Positions 16,817 to 25,788 are shown, counted from the first letter of the stretch. The stretch: 64,000 nucleotides of DNA from Romboutsia weinsteinii (GCF_002250835.2 NZ_NOJY02000005.1:98536-162535); one strand, 5' to 3'. Made by a program: numbers and translations. The notes: generated from the letters alone by a model not told the origin.

Positions 16817-17830
16817 ATGGATTATAAAGAAATGCTAAAAAATGCTAGGGCTAACTTAAATGGAAGTTGTAAGGTATGTAAAGCGTGTAATGGTATAGCT
16901 TGTGCAGGAGAAGTACCGGGTATGGGTGGTAAGGGAAGTGGGTCTTCCTTTATAGAAAACTTTAAGAGTTTAGAAAAAATAAAGTTAAATATGAGAGTAA
17001 CTCATAATGTTAATAATCCTGATACATCGATAGAATTATTTGGTAGAAAAATGGAAGCTCCAATATTTGCAGCTCCTGTAACAGGGACTACTTTAAATAT
17101 GGGTGGAAAGATAACAGAAAGAGAGTACATAGAACCAGTAGTAAAGGGATGTATAAACTCAGGTATATACGCAATGGTAGGAGATACAGCAATAGATGCT
17201 TTCTTAATAGAAAACCTAGATGTACTTAAAGAAAACAATGGTGATGGAATTGTATTTATAAAGCCATGGGAAAATGAAGATATAATAAAGAAGATTAAGT
17301 TAGCTGAAGAAGCAGGAGCATTTGCTGTGGGTGTAGATGTAGATGCATGTGGATTAGTTACATTATCTATGCATGGTAAAACTGTAGAAGCTAAAACTAT
17401 CGATAAAATAAAGGAATTAAAGGCATCTACAAAGCTTCCATTTATATTAAAAGGTATAATGACAGTAGAAGATGCACTTATGGCTGTAGAAGCTGGTGTG
17501 GATGCTATAGTCGTATCTAATCATGGTGGAAGAGTACTTGATTGTACACCAGGATCAGCAGAAGTACTACCTAAAATAGTACAAGCTGTTAAAGGTAAAA
17601 TTACAATACTTGCAGATGGTGGAATAAGAACTGGAGTAGATGTAGTTAAGATGATAGGTCTTGGAGCAGATGCAGTGTTAATAGGTAGACCTTTTGTTAC
17701 AGCTTCTTTTGGTGGAGCTACTGACGGAGTGATTACTTATGTAGAAAAGCTTAAAAGTGAATTAAGCGCAACAATGATATTAACAGGATGTCAAACTATT
17801 AATGATATAAATGAAAAAGTAATATTTTAG
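16817..17830 (+). CDS. FMN-dependent alpha-hydroxy-acid oxidizing protein with Cys-rich N-terminus
   Basis: A 337-aa TIM-barrel flavoprotein of the lactate oxidase/glycolate oxidase/lactate dehydrogenase family. The active-site region SNHGGRVLDCTPG and the FMN phosphate-binding DGGIRTGVDVVKMIGLGADAVLIGRP are present. Upstream of the barrel lies a motif C18-x2-C21-x2-C24-x4-C29, which classical oxidases lack and which could bind a metal or Fe-S cluster. Clostridial homologs of this type exist, but their substrate is not established. The ATG at 16817 follows GGGGG by 6 nt. A TTG at 16811 is less likely. It is monocistronic with a terminator. Confidence 0.88.
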   Translation: MDYKEMLKNARANLNGSCKVCKACNGIACAGEVPGMGGKGSGSSFIENFKSLEKIKLNMRVTHNVNNPDTSIELFGRKMEAPIFAAPVTGTTLNMGGKITEREYIEPVVKGCINSGIYAMVGDTAIDAFLIENLDVLKENNGDGIVFIKPWENEDIIKKIKLAEEAGAFAVGVDVDACGLVTLSMHGKTVEAKTIDKIKELKASTKLPFILKGIMTVEDALMAVEAGVDAIVVSNHGGRVLDCTPGSAEVLPKIVQAVKGKITILADGGIRTGVDVVKMIGLGADAVLIGRPFVTASFGGATDGVITYVEKLKSELSATMILTGCQTINDINEKVIF

Positions 17831-17846
17831 TATAGACGATAATTTT

Positions 17847-17883
17847 AAAAGCTCTGGTCAATATATTATTGATTAGGGCTTTT
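17847..17883 (+). terminator. Terminator after the oxidase gene
   Basis: A 17-nt arm AAAAGCTCTGGTCAATA pairs with TATTGATTAGGGCTTTT using three G-U pairs. Confidence 0.75.
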
Positions 17884-17998
17884 ACTTTGAGAGTATAATA
17901 ATAGATATAGTTGTTGTACTAGCTGTTATTGTAAATATAGGATATAATAATGAAATAAAGATTGTAAACTGACAATTACTTAATTAAAATATATAAAA

Positions 17999-18026
17999 AC
18001 AATTTTAGAGAAAACCTCAAAATTGT
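17999..18026 (+). promoter_or_regulatory. Leader hairpin just upstream of aroF
   Basis: ACAATTTTAGAG and CTCAAAATTGT pair with one bulged A, ending 8 nt before the GGAGG of aroF. It may affect translation start or be an operator. The half AATTTTAGAGAAAA resembles a CodY box with one extra base, so I do not call it one. Confidence 0.4.
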
Positions 18027-18045
18027 GTTTTGATGGAGGTAGACT

Positions 18046-18864
18046 ATGAAAGGAATAAATAAGGCTGGTAAAATATTTCATCCAGAGCCAACTATTATAG
18101 ATGTTAATGGTAAAAAAATAGGTAGCAAAGAGATAGCAATTATTGCGGGGCCTTGTTCAGTAGAAACAGAAGAACAAATTACTTCAATAGCAGAAGAGGT
18201 TAAGCATTTAGGTGCAGGATTTTTAAGAGGCGGTGCATTTAAGCCTAGAACTTCACCTTATGCATTTCAAGGATTAAAATATGAGGGACTAGAATTGTTA
18301 AAAAGAGCTAAGGAAAAGACTGGTCTTCCTATAGTTACAGAACTTATGTCTCCATATGATATTGAAGTATTTGAAAGAGATGTAGACGTTATACAAATCG
18401 GTGCAAGAAACATGCAAAACTTTGATTTACTTAAAGAGTTAGGAAAAACTACAAAGCCAATACTTTTAAAAAGAGGACTATCTGCAACTATAGAAGAGTG
18501 GATAATGTCTGCAGAACATATTATGGCTGGTGGAAACGAAAATGTTATTCTTTGTGAAAGAGGTATAAGAACATTTGAAACTTATACTAGAAATACTCTA
18601 GATTTAAGTGCAGTATTAGCTGCAAAAGAACTAACTCATTTACCTGTAATAGTTGACCCGAGTCATGCTGCAGGAAAGTGGTGGATGGTAGAGTCTTTAT
18701 CTAAGGCTGCAATAGCTGTGGGAGCTGATGGATTAATAATAGAGGTGCATAATAACCCTGAGGAAGCCCTTTGTGATGGTGATCAGTCAATTAAGCCTAA
18801 AAGATTTGGACAATTAGTAGATGACTTAAGAAAAGTTGCAAATGCTGTAGGAAGAGATATATAA
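18046..18864 (+). CDS. aroF: 3-deoxy-7-phosphoheptulonate synthase (DAHP synthase)
   Basis: The first step of the shikimate pathway, joining PEP and erythrose 4-phosphate. The 272-aa protein is of the short type (AroA-beta/KDO8P-synthase-like) and lacks a chorismate mutase or ferredoxin-like regulatory domain. Key motifs are IAGPCSVETEEQI near residue 32, LRGGAFKPRTSPYAFQG near 60, and DPSHAAGK near 205. Without a fused regulatory domain it may be insensitive to feedback by aromatic acids (inference). The next gene, aroQ, starts 29 bp later and is in the same pathway. Confidence 0.95.
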   Translation: MKGINKAGKIFHPEPTIIDVNGKKIGSKEIAIIAGPCSVETEEQITSIAEEVKHLGAGFLRGGAFKPRTSPYAFQGLKYEGLELLKRAKEKTGLPIVTELMSPYDIEVFERDVDVIQIGARNMQNFDLLKELGKTTKPILLKRGLSATIEEWIMSAEHIMAGGNENVILCERGIRTFETYTRNTLDLSAVLAAKELTHLPVIVDPSHAAGKWWMVESLSKAAIAVGADGLIIEVHNNPEEALCDGDQSIKPKRFGQLVDDLRKVANAVGRDI

Positions 18865-18893
18865 TACCTTAAATATTTTGGAGGTAAACCTAT

Positions 18894-19337
18894 ATGAAGT
18901 TAATGGTTATAAATGGACCTAATCTTAATATGCTTGGGATTAGGGAAAAAGGAATATATGGAACTAGAGATTTTAAAGATGTATGTGATTATATTAAGGG
19001 TGAAGGAAAAAAAAGAAATCATGAGATGACTCTTCTTCAAAGTAATATAGAAGGTGAAATTATAAATTTTATACAAAGAGCATATTTTGAAAGTTATGAT
19101 GGGATAATTATAAATCCAGGAGCATATACACATTACAGCTATGCTATACATGATGCAATAAAGGGAGCAGATATACCTACTGTAGAAGTGCATATATCAA
19201 ATGTACATGCTAGGGAAGAATTTAGGCATAAATCAGTAACTGCACCTGCATGCATAGGTCAGCTTTGCGGATTTGGTGAATTTGGATATATAATGGCAAT
19301 ATATGCATTAGAGAATAAAGTGCAAAATAAAAGCTAA
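18894..19337 (+). CDS. aroQ: Type II 3-dehydroquinate dehydratase
   Basis: It dehydrates 3-dehydroquinate to 3-dehydroshikimate. The 147-aa protein has the type II motifs INGPNLNMLGIRE (residues 6-18, with an active-site Arg in the mobile loop), QSNIEGEIINFIQ, NPGAYTHYSYAIHDAI and EVHISNVHAREEFRHKS with the catalytic His. The ATG follows TGGAGGTAAACC. It is co-oriented with aroF and both share one terminator. Type II enzymes form dodecamers. Confidence 0.96.
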   Translation: MKLMVINGPNLNMLGIREKGIYGTRDFKDVCDYIKGEGKKRNHEMTLLQSNIEGEIINFIQRAYFESYDGIIINPGAYTHYSYAIHDAIKGADIPTVEVHISNVHAREEFRHKSVTAPACIGQLCGFGEFGYIMAIYALENKVQNKS

Positions 19338-19376
19338 ATGGTAGGTTGATTAGAGACCTATCATTTAGCTTTTTTA
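19332..19376. terminator. Bidirectional terminator between aroQ and the ABC permease
   Basis: AGCTAAATGGTAGGT (19332-19346) pairs with ACCTATCATTTAGCT (19356-19370), then TTTTTT. It serves aroQ on plus and, with flanking AAAAA, the convergent permease operon on minus. Confidence 0.85.
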
Positions 19377-19393
19377 TTATTAGAAGCTTAGCA

Positions 19394-20461
19394 TTAATTT
19401 TTTATAAAATCTCTAAGTCTAAAGCTACCAGCAGTTACAAATACTAATCCTATTAATATTAATATAGAGAAGTTCATAAAGTTAATGTCATGTTTCATTG
19501 CATCAAAGACCCAATAAAAAGGAGTAAGTTTAGAAAGATTAACTAAAAATGGAACATTAACATCTAGTGATGGTATCAAGCTAGAAAAAGATAATCCTAA
19601 TCCTATTACAGCATAAAACATAGAAACTATGCTTATAGAACCTTCATCTTTACATACTCTGGTTATTAGCATTATAAATCCAGTCGATACAAAACTATTT
19701 GCTAATATAAGAAGTACCATAGTAAGGCTTATATAAGAATGTACAAATAAGCTTGTAACTAATATTACAAACATGTATATAGCTGATTGTAATAAAAATA
19801 TACTTAAGAATAAGCTAAACATAATATCAAGGTCTGTATTTTTAGTAGAAAGCATTCTTTTAAGTACATTTGAGGTTCTAAGATCTAATAAGTCTTTACA
19901 TAACATTGATGCATTGATATACATCATATAGCATATCAAGAAAACGGATACTACTGAACCACCAGCCAAATCAGATTCTTTAGGAATTATCTTTGAAGTA
20001 ATCAAACTAGAATCAATATTTGGATCTAATTTATACTTTATAGAGTCATTTATGAATGCTTCTATAGTAGACTCAGCCCAAAGACTTCCTCCGCCTTCAC
20101 TTACCTTTATACAATCAATAACAGGCTTTTTTAGGTTAGAAATATCTTTGGAAAAATCATTGTTTAATACAAATACAGCTGAAATCTCATTGCTTTTTAG
20201 TAAATTTATAGCCTTATCTTTTTCTTCTAAGTTAAATATATTATCATTTATATCAAGTTTGGATATTAATTTTTTTTCATACTCACCGCTTTTATTTAGT
20301 ACAATTGCAATTTTCGAATAGTATACAGATTTATCTGACTTACTTGTCACAAGATTAACTGATAGAATCATAACAATAGGCACCAAAACAATAGGAAGCA
20401 ATATTGAAGGAGATTTTATATACCTCTTTATATTTGCAAAAGTTAATTTAATTATATTCAT
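19394..20461 (-). CDS. ABC-2 type permease (second of a pair)
   Basis: A 355-aa membrane protein of the ABC-2 exporter type: one N-terminal membrane helix (about residues 19-42), a large extracytoplasmic domain (about 43-170), then five or six helices in the C-terminal half. The start is the ATG reading MNIIKLTFANIKRY, 7 nt after GGAGGG. The longer frame from an upstream TTG would overlap that site. The ATG overlaps the stop of the preceding permease as TAATG, so they are coupled. With the upstream permease and ATPase it should form an exporter. The substrate is unknown, with peptides, drugs or lipids possible. Confidence 0.88.
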   Translation of the reverse strand: MNIIKLTFANIKRYIKSPSILLPIVLVPIVMILSVNLVTSKSDKSVYYSKIAIVLNKSGEYEKKLISKLDINDNIFNLEEKDKAINLLKSNEISAVFVLNNDFSKDISNLKKPVIDCIKVSEGGGSLWAESTIEAFINDSIKYKLDPNIDSSLITSKIIPKESDLAGGSVVSVFLICYMMYINASMLCKDLLDLRTSNVLKRMLSTKNTDLDIMFSLFLSIFLLQSAIYMFVILVTSLFVHSYISLTMVLLILANSFVSTGFIMLITRVCKDEGSISIVSMFYAVIGLGLSFSSLIPSLDVNVPFLVNLSKLTPFYWVFDAMKHDINFMNFSILILIGLVFVTAGSFRLRDFIKN

Positions 20462-21549
20462 TAAAATTCCCTCCAACTATATTTTTCTTTAATAGCAGAT
20501 GCAACAAATAGTATCAATGACAAAATTACACATATTAAAGATGAAGTAGCTATAGATTCCCAGTTATTATATTCGTTAAAGCTACTAAACATATCATTTA
20601 CTAAATAAAAAGGTGATATCTTAATCCACTTACTTGTCATATCTATAGGTATAAACATACCTCCAAAAATCATTTGAAGTATCATTATTATATAAAAAAC
20701 TGTAGAACCTATTTTTTTAGAAAAGAATGTAGATATAAAACTACTACAACTAGATATAAGTAAAGAGCTAACTAAGCATAATGTTGTTAAAATAATAAAA
20801 TTACCATCAAAGGATATATTTAAAAGTCTATATACGATAACATATAGCATTAAAAATAAAAATGAATATATAGATGATCCAATACAATCGTAGCATAAAG
20901 CACTTAATCTACTGATTGGCAGAGAGAAAGTTCTCTTGTTTAAACCATTAGATTCGCCTAAGTAAGAACCAGCAGTATTATTCATTATAAACATTAGCAC
21001 TAAAAATACTATGAATGATGTTGCAAAGTATTCATAAGAATCTGGAGTGTTGTTAGCTTCAAGATAAGATGTTTTAAGTGAGTATTTATTAAATATTTCA
21101 TTAACTTCAGTGGAGGAAGCTATACTATTTAAATATACATTCTCATGATAATCATCTAAAATATTTTGTAAGATATTAATTATACCACTTTTTGTGTTAA
21201 GCTCTTTTATGTCTATACTGCAAGCTTGACTAGAAAGTAGATTTTTTTCATAATCATTAGGAATAATTATTTCTATGTCAGCATCTTTTTCATTGTCTAC
21301 AATAGATACTATGGAACTTAAGTCTTCTTTCAAAAATTCAGATAAATTATTAGACATTGCGGAGTTATCATTATTTGTTATGACAATAGGTGTTGTTTCT
21401 GTTTCTATTGGATTATTAAATTCACTATCTAGTACAAGTCCCATAAACCATGCAAGACCAAGAGGTAACGCTATAAAATAAACTATATTCAAGAGAAAAG
21501 TATTTTTTATACTTTTAAAAAGCATTTTGATAGTTGCAAATAGTCTCAT
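20461..21549 (-). CDS. ABC-2 type permease (first of a pair)
   Basis: A 362-aa protein built like its downstream partner: one helix near residues 17-37, an extracytoplasmic domain to about residue 165, then about five C-terminal helices containing FIVFLVLMFIMNNTAGSYLGES and SLPISRLSALCYD. The ATG follows GGAGGTATACT and starts 11 bp after the ATPase stop. The two permeases differ clearly in sequence, so the exporter is probably a heterodimer. Confidence 0.88.
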   Translation of the reverse strand: MRLFATIKMLFKSIKNTFLLNIVYFIALPLGLAWFMGLVLDSEFNNPIETETTPIVITNNDNSAMSNNLSEFLKEDLSSIVSIVDNEKDADIEIIIPNDYEKNLLSSQACSIDIKELNTKSGIINILQNILDDYHENVYLNSIASSTEVNEIFNKYSLKTSYLEANNTPDSYEYFATSFIVFLVLMFIMNNTAGSYLGESNGLNKRTFSLPISRLSALCYDCIGSSIYSFLFLMLYVIVYRLLNISFDGNFIILTTLCLVSSLLISSCSSFISTFFSKKIGSTVFYIIMILQMIFGGMFIPIDMTSKWIKISPFYLVNDMFSSFNEYNNWESIATSSLICVILSLILFVASAIKEKYSWREF

Positions 21550-21560
21550 AGTATACCTCC

Positions 21561-22499
21561 TTAATCTCTTAGATTTTTACCTGTAAGATTTAAGAATACA
21601 TCTTCAAGGCTAGGTTCTTCATAAAATATTTTTGTTATCTTTGCTTTGTTATTTTCTACAGAAATTAGCGCATCAGATAGATTAAAACTTTTGTCAATAA
21701 TTAGTGATATAATGCAGCTTGAATCCTCGCTAACTGATAATACGCCAGGAAGATTTTTCATGCTAAATACTAACTCAGCTGAGCTATTTTTAATTTCAAA
21801 AACTAGCTTTGTATTGGTATATACTAAGGACTTTAAATAATCCTTATCACCAAAGGCTATCTCTTTTCCTTCATCTATAATAAATATTCTTGAACAAAGA
21901 TGTTCTACTTCTTCCATATAATGAGAAGTGTATATTACAGTAGTATTTTGCTCGATAGAAATTTTCTTTATAAAGTTAAAAATATGGTTCCTAGATTGAG
22001 GGTCAACCCCTACTGTAGGTTCATCTAATATTAAAAGTTTTGGATGGTTTAATATAGCAATTGCTATATTAAGTCTTCTTTTCATACCACCAGAAAGTTT
22101 CTTTACTTTTTTCTTTTTTACATCTTCAAGTCCTGAGATCTCTAAGGCTTCGTTAATTCTTGATTTTAATAGTTTACCCTTTAATCCATAAAGTGCGCCA
22201 AAGTATTCTAAGTTATCATAAGGTGTAATGTGTTCTATTACTGCAAGTTCTTGTGGAACTAATCCAATACAAGATTTTGCATCGACAGGATTTGATACTA
22301 CATCAAACCCATTAATTTCAACACTGCCATTATTAGTAAGTATTAGGTTTGTCATAATATTTATTAATGTAGACTTACCAGCACCATTAGGCCCAATAAG
22401 ACCAAATATTTCCCCTTCATTAACTGAAAAATTGATATTATCTAAGACTAATTTATCTTTAAACCTTTTAGATATATTGTTAACTTTTACTATACTCAT
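21561..22499 (-). CDS. ABC transporter ATP-binding protein
   Basis: A 312-aa ATPase with Walker A GPNGAGKSTL near residue 38, Q-loop IGLVPQELAVIEHITPYDNL, signature KKLSGGMKRRLNIA and Walker B LLILDEPTVGVDP, followed by H-loop TSHYMEE. The 80-residue C-terminal extension is common in the drug/lantibiotic (CcmA/DrrA) type. The ATG (MSIVKV) has GGGAGG 6 nt upstream. A TTG six bases earlier is less likely. It heads a three-gene operon with two permeases. A terminator separates it from the regulator gene, so it probably has its own promoter. Confidence 0.93.
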   Translation of the reverse strand: MSIVKVNNISKRFKDKLVLDNINFSVNEGEIFGLIGPNGAGKSTLINIMTNLILTNNGSVEINGFDVVSNPVDAKSCIGLVPQELAVIEHITPYDNLEYFGALYGLKGKLLKSRINEALEISGLEDVKKKKVKKLSGGMKRRLNIAIAILNHPKLLILDEPTVGVDPQSRNHIFNFIKKISIEQNTTVIYTSHYMEEVEHLCSRIFIIDEGKEIAFGDKDYLKSLVYTNTKLVFEIKNSSAELVFSMKNLPGVLSVSEDSSCIISLIIDKSFNLSDALISVENNKAKITKIFYEEPSLEDVFLNLTGKNLRD

Positions 22500-22591
22500 T
22501 GCCAACCTCCCAAATATATTTTAATAGTAAATTTTCTATATTATTATAATAAGAAATTAGGATACATTAATCCATTACCTGAAGTCATTAA

Positions 22592-22615
22592 AAATAGTGA
22601 CCTAAGTCACTATTT
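22592..22615 (-). terminator. Terminator of the response regulator gene
   Basis: AAATAGTGAC (22592-22601) and GTCACTATTT (22606-22615) form a perfect 10-bp stem on the minus strand, followed by TTTTTAAT. It overlaps the stop codon. Confidence 0.8.
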
Positions 22616-23258
22616 ATTTTACAATATTATTTTTAAATGCAAATATGGCAATTTGAGTTCTGTCTCTAAGGTTGAGTTTACCTAGAATAGAAGTAATATT
22701 ATTTTTAATTGTACCTTCTGATAAAAATAACTCTTGGCTAATTTCCTTATTAGTAAGTCCATTTGCAACAAGTTTTATTATAGATATTTCTTTTTCACTT
22801 AAATTGTATTTATCTATTTCAGATTTACTAGTAGTATTTCGTGAAGATGACATTATTGTGCTAGCTACGTTTTTATCTAAAACGATATTACCATAGTATG
22901 AAGATCGTATACCTTCGTATAAGACTTCATCGGAGCTATCCTTCAAAAGATAGCCCGAGGCACCGAAGTTCATTGCATCTTTTATATATTCTTGATCATT
23001 GAAGGTAGTTAATATCAATACAGATATAGAGTCGTCATACTCTTTAATTAGACGAGTACCTAAGACACCATCACATAGAACCATTCGAATATCCATAAGA
23101 ACCAAATCAACACTATTGCTTCTGCAAAACTCCAAAGCTTCATATCCATTAGATACATCTCCTAATATATCTAAGTCATCATAAGATGAAAGGATTATTT
23201 TAAGCCCTTGCCTTATAAGCTTTTCATCATCTACAATTAATACTTTAATTTTTTTCAA
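22614..23258 (-). CDS. NarL/LuxR-family response regulator
   Basis: A 214-aa transcription factor: receiver domain with acidic pair DDE at residues 10-12, phosphorylatable Asp56 in LMDIRM, Thr in ILTTFND and Lys in LLKDS, then a LuxR-type helix-turn-helix (LSEKEISIIKLVANGLTNKEIS to GTIKNNITSILGKLNLRDRTQ). The proline that usually follows DIRM is replaced by Val. The start is the TTG at 23258, 7 nt after GGAGGTGA. The long frame would begin far inside the kinase gene. It overlaps the end of the kinase by 14 bp, and the neighbouring ABC exporter is its likely target. Confidence 0.92.
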   Translation of the reverse strand: MKKIKVLIVDDEKLIRQGLKIILSSYDDLDILGDVSNGYEALEFCRSNSVDLVLMDIRMVLCDGVLGTRLIKEYDDSISVLILTTFNDQEYIKDAMNFGASGYLLKDSSDEVLYEGIRSSYYGNIVLDKNVASTIMSSSRNTTSKSEIDKYNLSEKEISIIKLVANGLTNKEISQELFLSEGTIKNNITSILGKLNLRDRTQIAIFAFKNNIVK

Positions 23259-24411
23259 TGAAATCACCTCCTGTATGTTTAGGGAAAGAAGCCCTGATAC
23301 TAAATCCATTACTAGAATTGTCAAATTCTACAGTACCATTAAGTTCATTAATACGTTCACAAATACTGTTAATTCCATTTCCCTTTACGATGTTTTTACA
23401 GCCAATGCCATTATCGCTTATAGTTACAACTAGGTCACGAGTATTAAATGTAATAAAGATGTTTATCTTACTTGATTTTCCATGTTTTGAAGAATTGGAT
23501 AGAGATTCCTGCACTATTCTATATAAGGATGTATATTGAACACTAGAAAGATCCCAAGTATTTTTAGAAATTGTAAGCTTAACATCAATATTAGTAAGTT
23601 TTGTAAAGTTATTTGTAAGTTCTTCGATTTTAAATAGATTTTGATAAATTTCATACTCTATAGGCTTTAAATCAGTAACAGCTCTTCTTACATCTTGCAA
23701 ACTTTTATTTACAAACAGTCTTAACTCTTTTACTAGTTCAAACAAATCTTTATTATTGGTTAGTAGTTTTTCCAATGCACCAAGTTGAATGATTGTAGTA
23801 GAAAGAGCATGTCCAACACTATCGTGTATTTCTCTAGAAATTCTATTTCTTTCTTTTAAAATAGCTAGCTCCTGAACTGAGCTTGCATATATTTCTAAAT
23901 CTGAATTTGATTTTTTTAAATTATCCTCTGATATTCTAAGTTTATCATAAAGATTTTGAATATTTACCTTATTAAGGCTTTCATTGTATATGTAAATACA
24001 TAGAACTGATATAATAATCAATATTACGCATGATCCAGTAGCGCTACCAAATGATGCTGATAAGTTTATTACAAATGAGCATAAGGCTATAATAGATAAT
24101 AAAATATATTTAAGCAGAGAATTTTTAAAGAAACATACATCTAGCACTGAAGGAATAAAGTAAAAAATATCTCCAACTGAATTTATTGAAGATTGTAAAA
24201 AGCTAACTATGATAATCTCAATAGCAATAGAAATACAGCTTAGTATGCTATTATTTTTGAAGTTGAAAAATCTAACTTGGTTGTTTATTATCATAGACAT
24301 AATCAATATTATTGGTAAAAATGAAATTTCATTATTATTGCTAAAGATATTTAATATAACCATAAATAAAGATAAATATCTAATATAAATAAGCAGAGTA
24401 CGCTTGCTCAT
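23245..24411 (-). CDS. Sensor histidine kinase (DesK/LiaS-like)
   Basis: A 388-aa membrane kinase with five or six helices in residues 8-142 and little extracytoplasmic sequence, suggesting it senses in or near the membrane. A coiled linker follows, then a HisKA_3 dimerisation domain with REIHDSVGHAL (His196) and an HATPase domain with SDNGIGCKN and GNGINSICERINELNG. The ATG follows AGGAGGACATT. It is cotranscribed with the overlapping regulator. The arrangement kinase-regulator-ATPase-permeases resembles B. subtilis yvfTU-yvfRS. The signal is unknown. Confidence 0.92.
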   Translation of the reverse strand: MSKRTLLIYIRYLSLFMVILNIFSNNNEISFLPIILIMSMIINNQVRFFNFKNNSILSCISIAIEIIIVSFLQSSINSVGDIFYFIPSVLDVCFFKNSLLKYILLSIIALCSFVINLSASFGSATGSCVILIIISVLCIYIYNESLNKVNIQNLYDKLRISEDNLKKSNSDLEIYASSVQELAILKERNRISREIHDSVGHALSTTIIQLGALEKLLTNNKDLFELVKELRLFVNKSLQDVRRAVTDLKPIEYEIYQNLFKIEELTNNFTKLTNIDVKLTISKNTWDLSSVQYTSLYRIVQESLSNSSKHGKSSKINIFITFNTRDLVVTISDNGIGCKNIVKGNGINSICERINELNGTVEFDNSSNGFSIRASFPKHTGGDFIEKN

Positions 24412-24441
24412 AATGTCCTCCTATATAAATCTGTGATATAT

Positions 24442-24481
24442 AAAATTATAGCTTATTCTAAATAGAATAAGCTATAATTTT
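24442..24481 (-). terminator. Large perfect hairpin between capA-like gene and the kinase gene
   Basis: Two 19-nt arms (24442-24460 and 24463-24481, core ATAGCTTATTCTA / TAGAATAAGCTAT) are perfectly complementary around AA, with A/T runs on both sides. It should terminate the CapA-like gene transcript and leaves only 30 nt before the kinase start. Confidence 0.85.
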
Positions 24482-24492
24482 ATATTATTAAG

Positions 24493-25788
24493 TTATTCAA
24501 ATACTTTGTCAGGGTATTTTATTATATCAGATGTCTTAATTAAAGACGTAGTATTATTGAAAGAGTTTTTTAATGTCTCAATAGAAACATTGTCTATATT
24601 TTTTAGATCATTCTTATCAGCTAGAGGAATTATCTCATAAGTTGACTTAGGTGATGTGTATTTATTTACCCACGTCGGGATACACGATACTTCTTTTATA
24701 GTAGCCTCTTTATCCTTAGGATTTTTAGTTATATTAATATTAACTAGTAGACCATCTTCAGTAAAAGATGACCCTGAATATTCACGCCTTTGATTTGATA
24801 TGAAATTTCCTAGAGAATAAATAACCAAAGTTTCATTGGAATTATCAGAGGATGTAATCATCTCCACAGGTTGAACAACATGAGGATGTGATCCAATAAT
24901 AATATCTACTCCAGCATTACATAGTTTTTGGGCCAAAGTCGTTTGAAACTCACTAGGAGTACGCTGATATTCATTTCCCCAGTGAATAATTACTATTTGC
25001 ATATCGGTGTTTTTAATATTATTAACAGCTGACATTATAGTGTTAAATGCATTTTCAACATTAGTCATATCAAATACACTAAGTCTGTTTTTTGTTTCAT
25101 TAGATGCTTGTATACCATTTAAATATTTAGTATCATTTTTTATTTCACCATAAGAAAATGCTGTAATACCAAGTTTTATATCATTTATATCTTTTATTAT
25201 GTAATTGTCACTAGAATCATTAGTATATGTTCCTATAGTATCAAGTTTAAGTTCTTTTAATACTTCTAATGTCCTATTTACACCAAGGTCTCCTTTATCA
25301 AGGGAATGGTTGTTAATTGTTGATAAAAGATCAAAGCCTGCATTCTTTAGAGCTTTTGCTATAGAATCAGGTGTATTAAAAGTAGGATAGGAATCATAAC
25401 CTTTATCTTTTCCAGCTAAGGTTGTCTCTAAATTTGCAATAGCCAAATCTGAACTTTCTATATACTTTTTTATGTGAACATAATTATTATCAAATGAATA
25501 AGAATCAGTAGAGGCATCGTACTGAGCATTAAGTTGAGGTTTGTGAGCCATCACGTCTCCAGTAGCTGATAATATTAATTCATTTGGAGCCTTATCTACA
25601 AGTGAAGTAGATTCTAATGCTTCTTGATTTTTAGATACATTACTACCTTTTATATTTTCAAATAATGCTTTTGCCCCTAGCATTGAGCCCATGATGACAA
25701 TTAATATTAATATGACTAAAATAGAAAGTCTTTGATAATTCAGTTTAATATTTTTTTTTCTTCGATTATTTCTTGACGATCTAGACAA
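24493..25788 (-). CDS. CapA-like metallophosphatase-fold protein, membrane-anchored
   Basis: A 431-aa protein with a positively charged N-terminus (SRSSRNNRRKK), one membrane helix (about residues 23-45), and an extracytoplasmic PGA_cap/CapA domain: SATGDVMAHKPQL, LAIANLETTLAG, STINNHSLDKGDLGV, IIHWGNEYQRTPSEFQ and IIGSHPHVVQP. CapA proteins assist poly-gamma-glutamate synthesis, but capB and capC are absent here and stand-alone members are common in clostridia. The true role may be cell-wall or polymer related. It is transcribed away from yraN. Confidence 0.9.
   Translation of the reverse strand: MSRSSRNNRRKKNIKLNYQRLSILVILILIVIMGSMLGAKALFENIKGSNVSKNQEALESTSLVDKAPNELILSATGDVMAHKPQLNAQYDASTDSYSFDNNYVHIKKYIESSDLAIANLETTLAGKDKGYDSYPTFNTPDSIAKALKNAGFDLLSTINNHSLDKGDLGVNRTLEVLKELKLDTIGTYTNDSSDNYIIKDINDIKLGITAFSYGEIKNDTKYLNGIQASNETKNRLSVFDMTNVENAFNTIMSAVNNIKNTDMQIVIIHWGNEYQRTPSEFQTTLAQKLCNAGVDIIIGSHPHVVQPVEMITSSDNSNETLVIYSLGNFISNQRREYSGSSFTEDGLLVNINITKNPKDKEATIKEVSCIPTWVNKYTSPKSTYEIIPLADKNDLKNIDNVSIETLKNSFNNTTSLIKTSDIIKYPDKVFE

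Noticed and set aside
18001..18015. CodY box upstream of aroF
   Set aside because: AATTTTAGAGAAAAC needs a one-base insertion relative to the consensus. The hairpin explanation fits better.
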